A stretch of DNA of 64,000 bases from Caenispirillum bisanense (GCF_039523075.1 NZ_BAAAEP010000024.1:1-64000), one strand, 5' to 3'; counted from the stretch's first letter, positions 8,100 through 17,591 are shown. Notes: generated by a model not told the origin, from the letters alone. Numbers and translations are program-made.

Positions 8100-9658
8100 T
8101 GCCTGAAGGACTGACCGCCATGGACGCCATGCAGGGCGCCAACAGCCCCACCGTCACCGGCAACCGCGGTCTGGTGGTGGAAGAGCCGCTCATCTTCGAG
8201 ATGGACAGCCCCGGCAAGTCCGCTGTCGACCTGCCGCCGGCGCCGGACGTCGACGACCGCCTGGGCGGCCTGCGCCGCAAGGGCGCCGTCGGCCTGCCCG
8301 GCCTGTCGGAGCCCGAGGTGGTGCGCCACTACACCCGCCTGTCGCAGAAGAACTACGGCATCGACACCGGCTTCTTCCCGCTGGGGTCGTGCACCATGAA
8401 GCACAACCCGCGCCTGAACGAGAAGCTGGCCCGCCTGCCGGGCTTTGCCGACATCCACCCGTTCCAGCCGCAGCAGACGGTGCAGGGCGCGCTGGAGCTG
8501 ATGCACGAGCTGGCGCGCTGGCTGAAGGCCATGACCGGCATGCCGGCCGTCGCCCTGTCGCCCGCCGCCGGCGCCCACGGCGAACTGGCGGGCATGCTCG
8601 CCATCCGCCAGGCGCACGAGCACAAGGGCGACGCCCGCAAGGTGGTGCTGGTGCCCGAAAGCGCCCACGGCACCAACCCGGCCACCGCCGCCCTGGTCGG
8701 CTACACGGTGAAGTCGATCCCGGCCACCGAAGACGGCCGCGTCGACCTCGACGCCCTGAAGGCCGCCCTCGGCCCCGACGTCGCCGCCTTCATGGTCACC
8801 AACCCCAACACCTGCGGCCTGTTCGAGCGCGACATCATCGCCATCTCGCAGGCGGTGCACGACGTCGGCGCCTACGTCTACATGGACGGCGCCAACTACA
8901 ACGCCATCATGGGGCGGGTGAAGATCGCCGACCTCGGCGTCGACGCCATGCACATCAACCTGCACAAGACCTTCTCCACCCCCCATGGCGGCGGCGGCCC
9001 CGGCTCCGGCCCGACGGTGCTGTCCGACGCCCTGGCGCCCTTCGCCCCGCTGCCCTTCGTGGTGGAGGAGAACGGCACCTTCCGGCTGGTGGAGCATGTG
9101 AAGGATCCGGCCTGCGCCCCGGCCGGCAAGCACCCGTTCGGCCGCATGAAGGGCTACCACGGCCAGTTCGGCGTGTTCGTCCGGGCGCTCGGCTACATGA
9201 TGAGCATGGGCCGCGATGGCCTGAAGCAGGCCAGCGACGACGCCGTGCTCAACGCCAACTACCTCTACGCCCGCCTGTCGGACGTGCTGACCCCGTCGTT
9301 CCCGGCGCCGGTGATGCACGAGGCGCTGTTCGACGACCGCTTCCTGAAGGACACCGGCGTCTCGACGCTGGACTTCGCCAAGGCGCTCATCGACGAGGGC
9401 TTCCACCCCATGACCATGTACTTCCCGCTGGTCGTGCACGGCGCCCTGCTGATGGAACCGACGGAGACGGAAAGCCGCCAGACCCTCGACGTGTTCATCG
9501 CCGCCGTCCGTCATCTGGCGGAGAAGGCGAAGAGCGATGCCGAGTCGTTCAAGCAGGCGCCGCGCCTCACCCCGCGCCGGCGCCTGGATGAAACCCTGGC
9601 CGCCCGCAAGCCGGTGCTGCGGTGGACGCCGGCCGCTGCCGCCGCCGACGCCAAGTAA
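8099..9658 (+). CDS. gcvPB: glycine dehydrogenase (decarboxylating) subunit 2
   Basis: A 519-residue C-terminal-type subunit of the split P protein. The PLP lysine is the K in HINLHKTFSTPHGGGGPG, followed by the glycine-rich loop that contacts the phosphate. Other family blocks are FFPLGSCTMKHNPR, FADIHPFQP and SAHGTNPATAAL. With GcvPA it forms the alpha2beta2 decarboxylase of the glycine cleavage system. The start overlaps the gcvPA stop by one base. It is the last gene of the riboswitch-controlled operon; a GC-rich hairpin follows at 9667. Confidence 0.97.
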   Translation: MPEGLTAMDAMQGANSPTVTGNRGLVVEEPLIFEMDSPGKSAVDLPPAPDVDDRLGGLRRKGAVGLPGLSEPEVVRHYTRLSQKNYGIDTGFFPLGSCTMKHNPRLNEKLARLPGFADIHPFQPQQTVQGALELMHELARWLKAMTGMPAVALSPAAGAHGELAGMLAIRQAHEHKGDARKVVLVPESAHGTNPATAALVGYTVKSIPATEDGRVDLDALKAALGPDVAAFMVTNPNTCGLFERDIIAISQAVHDVGAYVYMDGANYNAIMGRVKIADLGVDAMHINLHKTFSTPHGGGGPGSGPTVLSDALAPFAPLPFVVEENGTFRLVEHVKDPACAPAGKHPFGRMKGYHGQFGVFVRALGYMMSMGRDGLKQASDDAVLNANYLYARLSDVLTPSFPAPVMHEALFDDRFLKDTGVSTLDFAKALIDEGFHPMTMYFPLVVHGALLMEPTETESRQTLDVFIAAVRHLAEKAKSDAESFKQAPRLTPRRRLDETLAARKPVLRWTPAAAAADAK

Positions 9659-9666
9659 AACGGCCA

Positions 9667-9693
9667 CCCCGGCGGCAGGCAGGGCCGCCGGGG
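9667..9693. other. GC-rich stem-loop after gcvPB
   Basis: A perfect 10-bp stem CCCCGGCGGC / GCCGCCGGGG with a 7-base loop begins 8 bases after the gcvPB stop. No T-run follows, so it may stabilise the 3' end of the gcv mRNA or act in Rho-dependent ending rather than as an intrinsic terminator. Confidence 0.5.
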
Positions 9694-9789
9694 ACAAAGC
9701 CTCGACCTTCGCCTGCCACGCGCAAAGGCGAGGTCATAAAAGCTCAGCGATAGAAGGCGCTTACTCCTTAAGTTACACCACAGGATTAA

Positions 9790-9830
9790 GGGAGGCTGAC
9801 CAGAAGAAGGTTATGCCTCCCTTTTTGTTT
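9790..9830 (+). terminator. Rho-independent terminator
   Basis: GGGAGGC (9790-9796) pairs with GCCTCCC (9815-9821) and is followed by TTTTTGTTTGTT. It would end transcripts from gcvPB or from the less GC-rich intergenic stretch 9700-9789. Confidence 0.7.
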
Positions 9831-9893
9831 GTTCCTTAACCCTATCACCGGCATCATCATCCGAAAGCTCACCGGCGAATGGGGCTTCGCTGA

Positions 9894-10961
9894 ATGCCTG
9901 TTCTGGCTGATCCGGCCACATCCTTACCGCTTGTCCGCCGCGCTCGCCTGCTGACCGGGCTCGCCCTGGCCGGCGGCCTGCTGCTGCTGACCGCCGTCGC
10001 CGCCCGCGCCGGCGATCCGGCGGCGCTGGCCGCGCCGGTGCCGCCGCCGTCCGATGCCGCCGGCCTGCCCTCCGGCGAGCCGGTGGAGCCGCTGCCGGTG
10101 ACCGTGGCGGTGGACCCGCGGCTGGCCGACCTCGGCCGTCACCTGTTCTTCGACCCCCGCCTGTCGGGGGACCGCACCCTGTCCTGCGCCAGCTGCCACG
10201 ACGTCGGCAACGGCGGCGACGACGGCCGCGCCCTGGCCGAAGGCAGCGCCGGCACCCGCCCCTTCAACACCCCCAGCATCTTCAACACCGCCCTGCACGC
10301 CCGCTATGGCTGGACCGGCCACACCAAGTCGCTGACCGAGCAGGTCGGCCATGCGGTGGAAGAGGAAATGGCCGGCCGCTGGGACGACATCGCCGCCCGC
10401 CTGCGGCAGGACCCGGTCTACGGCCGGCTGGCGTCGCAGGGTCTGGCCGAGGATCGGCTGAAGGCGGCGCTGGCGGCCTATGTCGCCACCCTGGTGACGC
10501 CGGATTCGCCGTTCGACCGCTGGCTCGGCGGCGACACCACCGCCATCGACGAGGATGCCCGCCGCGGCTATGCGCTGTTCAAGTCCTACGGCTGCGCCTC
10601 GTGCCACCAGGGCCGCGCCGTCGGCGGCACCATGATCCAGAAGGTCGGCCTGTTCCGGCCGTTCTTCCCCCGCCGCAGCACCGTGCCGGAGTCCGACCTC
10701 GGCCGCTTCGCCGTCACCGGGCGGGAGGAAGACCGCCACGCCTTCAAGGTGCCGTCGCTGCGCAACGTGGCGCAGACCGCCCCCTACCTGCACGACGGCT
10801 CCATCCAGACCCTGGAAGGGGCGGTGCGGGTGATGGGCTATTACCAGCTCGGCCGCAGCCTCACCGACGGGGACGTCGCCGACATCACCGCCTTCCTGCG
10901 CACCCTGACCGGCCGGCCGCCCGGCACCGCCCGGCCGCCGGTGCGGGAGCCGGCGTCATGA
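9894..10961 (+). CDS. di-haem cytochrome c peroxidase (CcpA/MauG family)
   Basis: A 355-residue periplasmic protein: N-terminal hydrophobic signal (residues about 17-39), then two c-type haem sites CASCH at residues 98-102 and CASCH at 234-238. The flanking blocks are those of the bacterial di-haem peroxidase family: LGRHLFFDPRLSGDRTLSC, then FKVPSLRNVAQTAPYLHDGS. CcpA enzymes reduce hydrogen peroxide with electrons from cytochrome c; MauG-like relatives oxidise protein or small substrates instead, and sequence alone does not separate them here. The stop overlaps the start of the PAS-GGDEF-EAL gene by 4 bases, so the two are co-translated. Confidence 0.9.
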   Translation: MPVLADPATSLPLVRRARLLTGLALAGGLLLLTAVAARAGDPAALAAPVPPPSDAAGLPSGEPVEPLPVTVAVDPRLADLGRHLFFDPRLSGDRTLSCASCHDVGNGGDDGRALAEGSAGTRPFNTPSIFNTALHARYGWTGHTKSLTEQVGHAVEEEMAGRWDDIAARLRQDPVYGRLASQGLAEDRLKAALAAYVATLVTPDSPFDRWLGGDTTAIDEDARRGYALFKSYGCASCHQGRAVGGTMIQKVGLFRPFFPRRSTVPESDLGRFAVTGREEDRHAFKVPSLRNVAQTAPYLHDGSIQTLEGAVRVMGYYQLGRSLTDGDVADITAFLRTLTGRPPGTARPPVREPAS

Positions 10962-13645
10962 CCCGGCTGCGCGCCCGCCTCGCCACCATCGGCATCGGCG
11001 CCGCCCTGGTCGCGGCGCTGACCGTGTTCTTCCTGGAAAGCCGGGTCGACACCGCCCGCCCGCGCGAGGCAGCGGCCGAAGTGCAGGCCTTCGCCCAGCG
11101 CGAGGCGACCCTCAACCGCGACCTGGTGCTGGCCCGTCACGGCTACCTGCCGCACGTCGACCCGCTGGTCGCCCACATGCGCGGGCTGGAGGCCCAGGCC
11201 CTGCGTCTGCGTCTGCTGGCCGAAGGCCTGGCGGAGCCCTGGCGCGGCGATGCCCAGGCGGTGCTGGCGGTGCTGGAGGAGGATCTGGCCGCCAAGGACA
11301 GCCACATCGACGCCTTCAAGTCCCGCAATGCGGTGCTGCATGCCTCGCTGTCCTACATCCCGGTGGCCATCGACGAGGCGGTGCGCGACCTCGCCTCCGC
11401 CCGCCTGAGCGACGCCGACCGCCTCCATGCCGAGCGGGCGGCAGCGCGGCTGCTGCGGGCCGCCCACGATCTGGCCGGGCCGCGGCCGGAACTGGCCATC
11501 GGCACCGCCGTCGTCGCCGCCGCCGAGCTGAAGGCCTACACCACCGGCGGCAGCGCCATCCTGGCCCAGACGGTCGACACCGTGCTCGCCCACCTGGAGA
11601 TGATCCTCGACACGCGGGAAGCGCTCGACGATCACCTGCGCGCCGCCACCGCCCCGGCCATGGAGCCCCAGGCGCGGCGGCTGGACGCGGTGTTCAGCGC
11701 CGCCTTCTCCGCCGCCGCCGAGCGGGCCGCCACCTTCCGCGGCCTGCTGTTCACCGCCGCCGTGCTGCTGGTGGTCTACCTGGGGGCCATTCTCGCCCGT
11801 CTGCGCGCCAAGGCCAGCGACCTCGCCCGCACCAACGCCGACCTGCGGCAGGAGATGGAAAGCCGCGCCGCCGCCGAGGACCAGCTGGCCATCACCAACA
11901 AGGTGTTCGAACGCGCTGTCGAAGGGGTGATCGTCGCCGATGCCGACGGCCGCATCGTCTCGGTCAACCCGGCCTTCACCGCCATCACCGGCGTCCGCCC
12001 CGACGACGCCATCGGCCGCCACTGGGGCGGGCTGACGCTGGATGCCCGCGCCGACCAGGATTTCCCCGCCATCTGGCGCGCCGCCCGCAAGGTCGGGCAC
12101 TGGCAGGGCGAGGTGTGGAACACCCGCCCCGACGGCAGCGAATACGCCATCATGCTGACCGTCACCATGATCGAGAACTGGGAAGGCCGCCCGCGCAGCT
12201 ATGTCGCCGTCTTCCACGACGTCACCGACGCCAAGGCGAGCGCCGAGGAACTGCACTTCCGCACCTACCACGACGCCCTCACCCGCCTGCCCAACCGCGC
12301 CATGGTGCGCAACCGGCTGGCCATGGCCATCCAGCTGCGCAAGCCGGATGAGAAAGTGGCGCTGGCGCTGTTCGACCTCGACAACTTCCGCACCCTCAAC
12401 GACGGCCTCGGCCACGCCGCCGGCGACGCCCTCATCCGCGAGGTCGGCCAGCGCCTGACGGCGGTGGTCGATGTGGACGTTCACACGGTCGGTCGCCTGG
12501 GCGGCGACGAGTTCGCCCTGGTGCTGCGCGGCTTCACCGAGGTGCAGCAGACGGTGGCGGTGCTGCGGCAGGCGTTCCAGGAACTGGCGCGGCCGCTGTC
12601 GCTGGACGGGCACGAGGTCTACGTCACCGCCTCGGTCGGGGTGGCGGTGCATCCCACCGACGGCCGCGACGCCGAGGCGCTGCTGAAGAACGCCGACGTC
12701 GCCCTCGCCCGCGCCAAGGAGGCCGGCGGCAACACCTTCCAGTTCTACACCCAGGACATGGAAGCCGCCGTCTTCCGCCGCCTGACCCTGGAGGCCGACC
12801 TGCGGCGGGCCCTGAAGCGCACCGAGTTCGCCCTCGCCTACCAGCCCAAGGTCTGCGGCACCACCGGCCAGGTGCTGGGGCTGGAGGCGCTGGTGCGCTG
12901 GGTGCCGCAGGGCCGGCCCATGGTCTCGCCGGCGGAGTTCATTCCGGTGGCGGAGCAGACCGGCCTGATCGTGCCGCTGGGCGCCTGGATCCTGCAGGAA
13001 GCCTGCACCTTCGCCGAGCACCTGCGCCGCCAGGGCTTCGCCGACCTGACCATCGCCGTCAACCTGTCGGCCCGCCAGTTCCGCGAGCGCACGCTGATCG
13101 ACGACGTGGCGGCCGCCCTCGCCCGCTCCGGCCTGCCGCCGGCCAACCTGGAGCTGGAAATCACCGAGAGCATGGTGATGGGCGACGTGGAACAGTCGCG
13201 CGCCACCCTGCAGCGCCTGAAGGCCATGGGCCTGCGGGTGGCGGTGGACGATTTCGGCACCGGCTATTCGTCGCTGAGCTACCTGAAGCGGTTCCCGCTC
13301 GACGCCCTGAAGATCGACCAGAGCTTCGTGCGCGACCTGACGACGGAAGCCGACGACCGCTCCATCGTCGCCGCCATCATCTCCCTTGCCCGCTCGCTCG
13401 GCCTCAAGGTGGTGGCGGAGGGGGTGGAGACGCAGGCGCATTTCGACTTCCTGCGCGCCGGCTCGTGCGACGTGATGCAGGGATATCTCATCAGCCGGCC
13501 GCTGATGGCGACCGACATCACCGCCTTCCTGCGCCGCCACTGCGACGGCTGGCGCCCCGACGGCCACCCCGCCGCCTCGCCCTGGCCGACCGCCACCACC
13601 GCCCTCGCCCGCCCACCGGCGGAGGAACAGCCGGCCATCGCCTAA
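10958..13645 (+). CDS. membrane sensor with PAS, GGDEF and EAL domains
   Basis: 895 residues. A membrane segment (residues 9-26) and a second near 260-282 enclose a periplasmic all-helical sensor that resembles the DAHL type (LNRDLVLARHGYLPHVDPL; FKSRNAVLHASLSYIP). A PAS domain (about 314-420) follows, then GGDEF with an intact GRLGGDEFAL motif (about 511-520), then EAL (about 620-870) with LEALVRW, NLSARQF, EITESMVMGD and DDFGTGYSS, all expected for catalysis. Such proteins make or break cyclic di-GMP; with both motifs intact it could do either, and the phosphodiesterase half looks complete. ATGA overlap with the peroxidase gene suggests that a periplasmic redox or peroxide signal may feed into c-di-GMP. 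Confidence 0.93.
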   Translation: MTRLRARLATIGIGAALVAALTVFFLESRVDTARPREAAAEVQAFAQREATLNRDLVLARHGYLPHVDPLVAHMRGLEAQALRLRLLAEGLAEPWRGDAQAVLAVLEEDLAAKDSHIDAFKSRNAVLHASLSYIPVAIDEAVRDLASARLSDADRLHAERAAARLLRAAHDLAGPRPELAIGTAVVAAAELKAYTTGGSAILAQTVDTVLAHLEMILDTREALDDHLRAATAPAMEPQARRLDAVFSAAFSAAAERAATFRGLLFTAAVLLVVYLGAILARLRAKASDLARTNADLRQEMESRAAAEDQLAITNKVFERAVEGVIVADADGRIVSVNPAFTAITGVRPDDAIGRHWGGLTLDARADQDFPAIWRAARKVGHWQGEVWNTRPDGSEYAIMLTVTMIENWEGRPRSYVAVFHDVTDAKASAEELHFRTYHDALTRLPNRAMVRNRLAMAIQLRKPDEKVALALFDLDNFRTLNDGLGHAAGDALIREVGQRLTAVVDVDVHTVGRLGGDEFALVLRGFTEVQQTVAVLRQAFQELARPLSLDGHEVYVTASVGVAVHPTDGRDAEALLKNADVALARAKEAGGNTFQFYTQDMEAAVFRRLTLEADLRRALKRTEFALAYQPKVCGTTGQVLGLEALVRWVPQGRPMVSPAEFIPVAEQTGLIVPLGAWILQEACTFAEHLRRQGFADLTIAVNLSARQFRERTLIDDVAAALARSGLPPANLELEITESMVMGDVEQSRATLQRLKAMGLRVAVDDFGTGYSSLSYLKRFPLDALKIDQSFVRDLTTEADDRSIVAAIISLARSLGLKVVAEGVETQAHFDFLRAGSCDVMQGYLISRPLMATDITAFLRRHCDGWRPDGHPAASPWPTATTALARPPAEEQPAIA

Positions 13646-13733
13646 ACAGGGAGCCCGCCACGACGGCGGGAGCGTCTTGCGATCCGCCGTCTGATGGTCT
13701 ATTTTGCCCGTCCTTTCCGGCCCGACCGGCTGC

Positions 13734-13808
13734 TGGGGCGTCGCCAAGCGGTAAGGCAGCGGTTTTTGGTACCGCCATTCCCAGGTTCGAATCCTGGCGC
13801 CCCAGCCA
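13734..13808 (+). tRNA. tRNA-Gln (anticodon TTG)
   Basis: A 75-base cloverleaf with acceptor stem TGGGGCG / CGCCCCA, anticodon stem GCGGT / ACCGC around the loop TTTTGGT (anticodon TTG at 13766-13768), a T-loop TTCGAAT and a genome-encoded CCA at 13806-13808. Confidence 0.97.
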
Positions 13809-13885
13809 ATTTCCACACCCCCTTGAGCGCCCGCATCCCCCCTGCCATGTTGGGGATGGTTGGAGTTATTGGTGTGGCGGCCGGC

Positions 13886-14392
13886 ATGAGCGAGATCACC
13901 GACTTCTATTGCGGCGACGGGCGCGATCATCGCGGCCGCAGCCTGGACGACATCTGCCGCTTCGATGCCACCCGGCTGGAGACGGTGCATGATTTCGTGC
14001 AGTGGCTGTTTCCCCTGCCCGAGGCCAGCGCCTTCAACGCCTTCGCCCCGCTGCTCACCGACGACGACATCGCCGCCATCCGGGGCAGCGCCGTGGCGCA
14101 GGACCGCTTGCGGCAGGCGCTGGCGGCCATGGGGCGGCGGCTCGGCTTCACGGTTGACGGCGACGCGGTGGCCTTTCCGGCCGGCAAGCAGGCGCCGGAC
14201 TGGTTCCGCGACGGCGACCACAACACCCTGCGCGTCACCCGCATGATCCGCAGCCTGCACCTGCTCAGCGACAGCGCCCTGGCGGCCGGCCTGCAGGATC
14301 AGGTGCTGGCCCTGGCCGAGCGCTGGCCGGGCCGCATCGGGCCGCGCACCCGGCACTTCTGGCAAACCGCCCGCGACGATCAGCCCGGCTGA
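13886..14392 (+). CDS. OGFr-domain protein of unknown role
   Basis: A 168-residue soluble protein that matches the conserved N-terminal domain of the opioid growth factor receptor family (OGFr_N). The block from ITDFYCGDGRDHRGRSLDDI to the HDFVQWLFPLPEASAFN and FAPLLTDDDI region is diagnostic. Bacterial members are common single-domain proteins whose biochemical role is not known; the link to animal OGFr is only by domain. The C-terminal part (FRDGDHNTLRVTRMIRSLHLL) also follows the family. It starts at ATG 13886, 77 bases after the tRNA; upstream ATG codons would overlap the tRNA gene. It may be co-transcribed with the TetR gene 33 bases downstream. Confidence 0.85.
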   Translation: MSEITDFYCGDGRDHRGRSLDDICRFDATRLETVHDFVQWLFPLPEASAFNAFAPLLTDDDIAAIRGSAVAQDRLRQALAAMGRRLGFTVDGDAVAFPAGKQAPDWFRDGDHNTLRVTRMIRSLHLLSDSALAAGLQDQVLALAERWPGRIGPRTRHFWQTARDDQPG

Positions 14393-14425
14393 CGGCGCCC
14401 CCACAGGAACAAGGACCACCCCTCC

Positions 14426-15016
14426 ATGGCCGGCAAGCGGCTCAGCAAGGCGCAGCGGCGGCAGCAGCTTATGGATGTTGCCTACGACATCGTGCGGCAG
14501 GACGGCGCCGACGCCCTCACCCTGGCCCGGCTGGCCGAGGCAGCAGGGGTGAGCAAGCCGGTGGCGTACGAGCACTTCGGCACCCGCGGCGGCCTGCTGG
14601 TGGCGTTGTACCGCGAGTACGACGAGCGCCAGAACGCCCTCATGCGCAAGGCGCTGGCGGCCGGCGGCGGCTCCCTGCGCGACACCGCCGCCATCCTCGC
14701 CCGCTCCTACGTCGACTGCGGCGTCTCCAGCGGCGCCGAGATCCGCGCCATCACCGCCGCCCTCACCGCCAGCGACGACACCGAAGGGCAGTTGCAGGAC
14801 TGCTACTGCACCTTCCTGGCGGAATGCCGGCAGGCCCTGGAGCCGCTGCCCGGGGTGGATCGCGGGCGGCTGGATGCGGCGCTGCTCGCCTTCATCGGCG
14901 CCGCCGAGGCGCTGGTTCATGCCGCCGCCACCGGCGCCCTGACGCCCGATGCAGCCACCCGCACCCTGACCGACATGCTGGTGGGGGCCGTGCAGGAGCC
15001 TGTCACCACCCCTTGA
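14426..15016 (+). CDS. TetR-family transcriptional regulator
   Basis: A 196-residue regulator. The N-terminal helix-turn-helix is clear: RRQQLMDVAYDIVRQDGADAL, then LARLAEAAGVSKPVAYEHFGTRGGLLVALY (recognition helix around residues 36-55). The C-terminal ligand-binding domain is divergent, so the inducer cannot be named. It stands directly before a palindromic site and a promoter (15013-15073) that drive the NAD(P)H oxidoreductase gene. The likely job is repression of that gene, possibly of a quinone- or electrophile-detoxifying enzyme. Its stop codon TGA lies within the -35 box of that promoter. Confidence 0.88.
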   Translation: MAGKRLSKAQRRQQLMDVAYDIVRQDGADALTLARLAEAAGVSKPVAYEHFGTRGGLLVALYREYDERQNALMRKALAAGGGSLRDTAAILARSYVDCGVSSGAEIRAITAALTASDDTEGQLQDCYCTFLAECRQALEPLPGVDRGRLDAALLAFIGAAEALVHAAATGALTPDAATRTLTDMLVGAVQEPVTTP

Positions 15017-15073
15017 CTCCGCCCGTCATCGCGCTAACCTACCAAACGTAACTTACGCTTCGTAGGTTAGCGC
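15013..15073 (+). promoter_or_regulatory. promoter with 12-bp palindromic operator
   Basis: TTGACT (15013-15018), a 16-base spacer and TAACCT (15035-15040) form a promoter. GCGCTAACCTAC (15031-15042) is repeated in perfect inversion as GTAGGTTAGCGC (15062-15073). Nested inside is the palindrome CGTAACTTACG. The operator covers the -10 box and start site, as expected for TetR repression of the downstream oxidoreductase. Confidence 0.75.
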
Positions 15074-15107
15074 GCCGGCCGCTGTTCGTCCGGCAGGAGA
15101 CAGCGAC

Positions 15108-15725
15108 ATGAGCCTTCTCGTGGTCACCTCCCACCCCGATCCCGCCTCCCTCACCGCCGCCGTGGCCGCCGCCCTGGCGGAGGGCGCCCGGGAGGCCGGG
15201 CTTGACGCAGGCGACATCGAGATCGCCGACCTCACCGCCGAGGGCTTCCAGCCCGCCTTCACCGCCGCCGACCGGCTGGCCTTCCACCGCAAGGCGCCAG
15301 TGCCCGCCGACGTGGCGGCGGAGCAACGCCGCATCGACCGGGCCGAGGCGCTGGCCCTGGTCTTCCCGGTGTACTGGTGGAGCATGCCGGCGCTGCTGAA
15401 GGGCTGGATCGACCGGGTGTTCACCGGCGGCTGGGCCTTTGAGGAGAGCGACGGCGGCATCACGCCGCTGCTGCGCGACAGGCCGGTTCACGTCATCGGG
15501 CTGGCGGCGGCGGATGCCGGTGCCTTCGCCCGCCACGGCCACACCGAGGCCTTCGACAGCCAGATCCGGCGCGGTATCTTCGGCTACTGCGGCCTGCGGT
15601 CGGTCACCACCACCCTGATGCACGACAGCGACACCACCCCCGACGCCCCCGCCCGCCATCTGGCCACCGCCCGGCGCCTCGGCCGCGAGCTGGCGGCGAC
15701 CCTGCGGACCCGCACCCCGGCCTGA
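15108..15725 (+). CDS. NAD(P)H-dependent oxidoreductase, flavodoxin fold (NQO/KefF-like)
   Basis: A 205-residue FMN/FAD-binding quinone reductase-like protein. The N-terminus MSLLVVTSHPDPASLTAAV matches the start of the family, which positions the flavin phosphate. The signature FPVYWWSMPALLKGWIDRVF (residues about 86-105) is the hallmark of the NQO/modulator-of-drug-activity group. These enzymes carry out two-electron reduction of quinones or similar electrophiles in the cytoplasm with NAD(P)H. Control by the upstream TetR protein through the palindrome at 15031-15073 is inferred from position. Confidence 0.9.
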   Translation: MSLLVVTSHPDPASLTAAVAAALAEGAREAGLDAGDIEIADLTAEGFQPAFTAADRLAFHRKAPVPADVAAEQRRIDRAEALALVFPVYWWSMPALLKGWIDRVFTGGWAFEESDGGITPLLRDRPVHVIGLAAADAGAFARHGHTEAFDSQIRRGIFGYCGLRSVTTTLMHDSDTTPDAPARHLATARRLGRELAATLRTRTPA

Positions 15726-15897
15726 ACCGGACCGACGAAAGCAGCAACACCAGGCACCGAACGAGGGCGGCTTGACAGAGCGCCCGGCGACGCAGAGCAT
15801 GATGCCATTACAAGTAAAAGGGTTATCAGCCTCTTGTAGGGGCGGGTCACGTCCTAACGTCGCATTGCTCTTCAGCCAACTTTCATAGGTGCCGCAA

Positions 15898-16266
15898 ATG
15901 CAATGGTACGTTCGCGTCCTTAAGAACTATGCCCAGTTCAATGGCCGTGCGCTGCGGTCGGAGTATTGGTTTTTCGTTCTGTTCAACATCATCGTCTCGA
16001 TCATCCTGGCGGTGGTCGACAGCGTCACCGGCACGTACAGCGACGGGGCGGGGCTCGGCCTGCTGGGCGGGCTCTACACCCTGGCGGTGATCATCCCCAG
16101 CCTGGCGGTCGGCGTCCGCCGCCTGCACGATGTGGACAAGAGCGGCTGGTGGCTGCTCATCGCCTTCATCCCCGTTCTGGGCATCCTGGTGCTGCTGTAC
16201 TTCATGGTCATCAAGGGCAGCGAGGGGGACAACCGCTTCGGTCCCCCCGCCCCGACCGAGCCCTGA
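15898..16266 (+). CDS. DUF805 family inner-membrane protein
   Basis: A 122-residue membrane protein with the family start MQWYVRVLKNYAQFNGRALRSEYW and the block GVRRLHDVDKSGWWLLIAFIP, which together define DUF805 (YhaH/YhaI type). Three or four hydrophobic segments are visible (about residues 26-45, 54-72, 86-108). The function of the family is unknown. The ATG at 15898 was preferred over a GTG at 15889 because family members start at this MxWYxxVLK position. It is convergent with the ureG end of the urease cluster 21 bases away; no terminator is obvious between them. Confidence 0.88.
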   Translation: MQWYVRVLKNYAQFNGRALRSEYWFFVLFNIIVSIILAVVDSVTGTYSDGAGLGLLGGLYTLAVIIPSLAVGVRRLHDVDKSGWWLLIAFIPVLGILVLLYFMVIKGSEGDNRFGPPAPTEP

Positions 16267-16287
16267 CGGCGGCCGCCGCGCCGGCGG

Positions 16288-16910
<623 letters not shown>

Positions 16911-16914
<4 letters not shown>

Positions 16915-17591
16915 GAGCGGAACAGCCTCGTGTACTGGGTTTCGTGGAACATGCTGAACAGGTCGACCATGGGCGCGGCGGCGCCGAAATCCTCCGCCGG
17001 GCGGGCGAGCGCGGCACGGGCGGCCTCGGCCACCGCCGGGGCGAGCGCCGCCTGCACCCGCTGGCCGTCGGTCTGGCCGAGCGGCACCAGCCGCACCGCC
17101 GCACTCACCAGATTGGCCGTGAAGGCGTGCAGGAAGGCGGTCAGCGCCGGCGCCAGCGGCACGCCGTGGGCCGCCGCCGCCACCGCCACGGCGACCGGAT
17201 AGGCCGGCGGCCGGTCGAGGGCGGCGCAGCGCCCGGCCAGGGCGCCGAGACGCGGGTGCGGCCAGCTGGCCTGCACGGCGGTGAGGAAGGCGCGGCCCTG
17301 GGCGGCGCTTTCCAGCGCCAGCTCAGCGGTGCCGCGGAAGGCGTCGGCGACCTCGATCACCCGGTCGAGGGCAGCGGCGTCGGCGCCCCAGGCATCGCGG
17401 AACAGATCGGCGTCGCTGCGGCCGGCGCCGTGGGCGAGCACGCCGCGCACCCAGTCCTCCAGCGTCGCCCGGTCATGCACGGCGCCGCTCTCCACCGCCC
17501 ACTCCAGGCCGTGGGAATAGGTATAGGCGCCGACCGGGAAGGACGGCGACAGCCAGGTCATCAGGCGGTAGAGGGCGCCGTCAGTGATCAT
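16911..17591 (-). CDS. ureF: urease accessory protein UreF
   Basis: A 226-residue all-helical accessory protein. The family start LMTWLSPSFPVGAYTYSHGLE is clear, as is the C-terminal block PMVDLFSMFHETQYTRLFRS. UreF bridges UreG and UreD in the apo-urease activation complex and gates nickel insertion. Translation is coupled at both ends: its ATG lies 11 bases inside the 3' end of ureE, and its stop overlaps the ureG start. No unusual features are seen. Confidence 0.96.

Noticed and set aside
13734..13808. tRNA-Gln as an attachment site for a mobile element
   Set aside because: No integrase, no partial tRNA repeat downstream and no change in composition.
10841..14920. A very long open frame (over 1300 codons) on minus opposite the peroxidase, GGDEF-EAL, tRNA and OGFr genes
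   Set aside because: It is His/Gln/Gly/Ala-rich shadow sequence caused by high GC; it runs through a tRNA gene and several well-recognised genes on plus.
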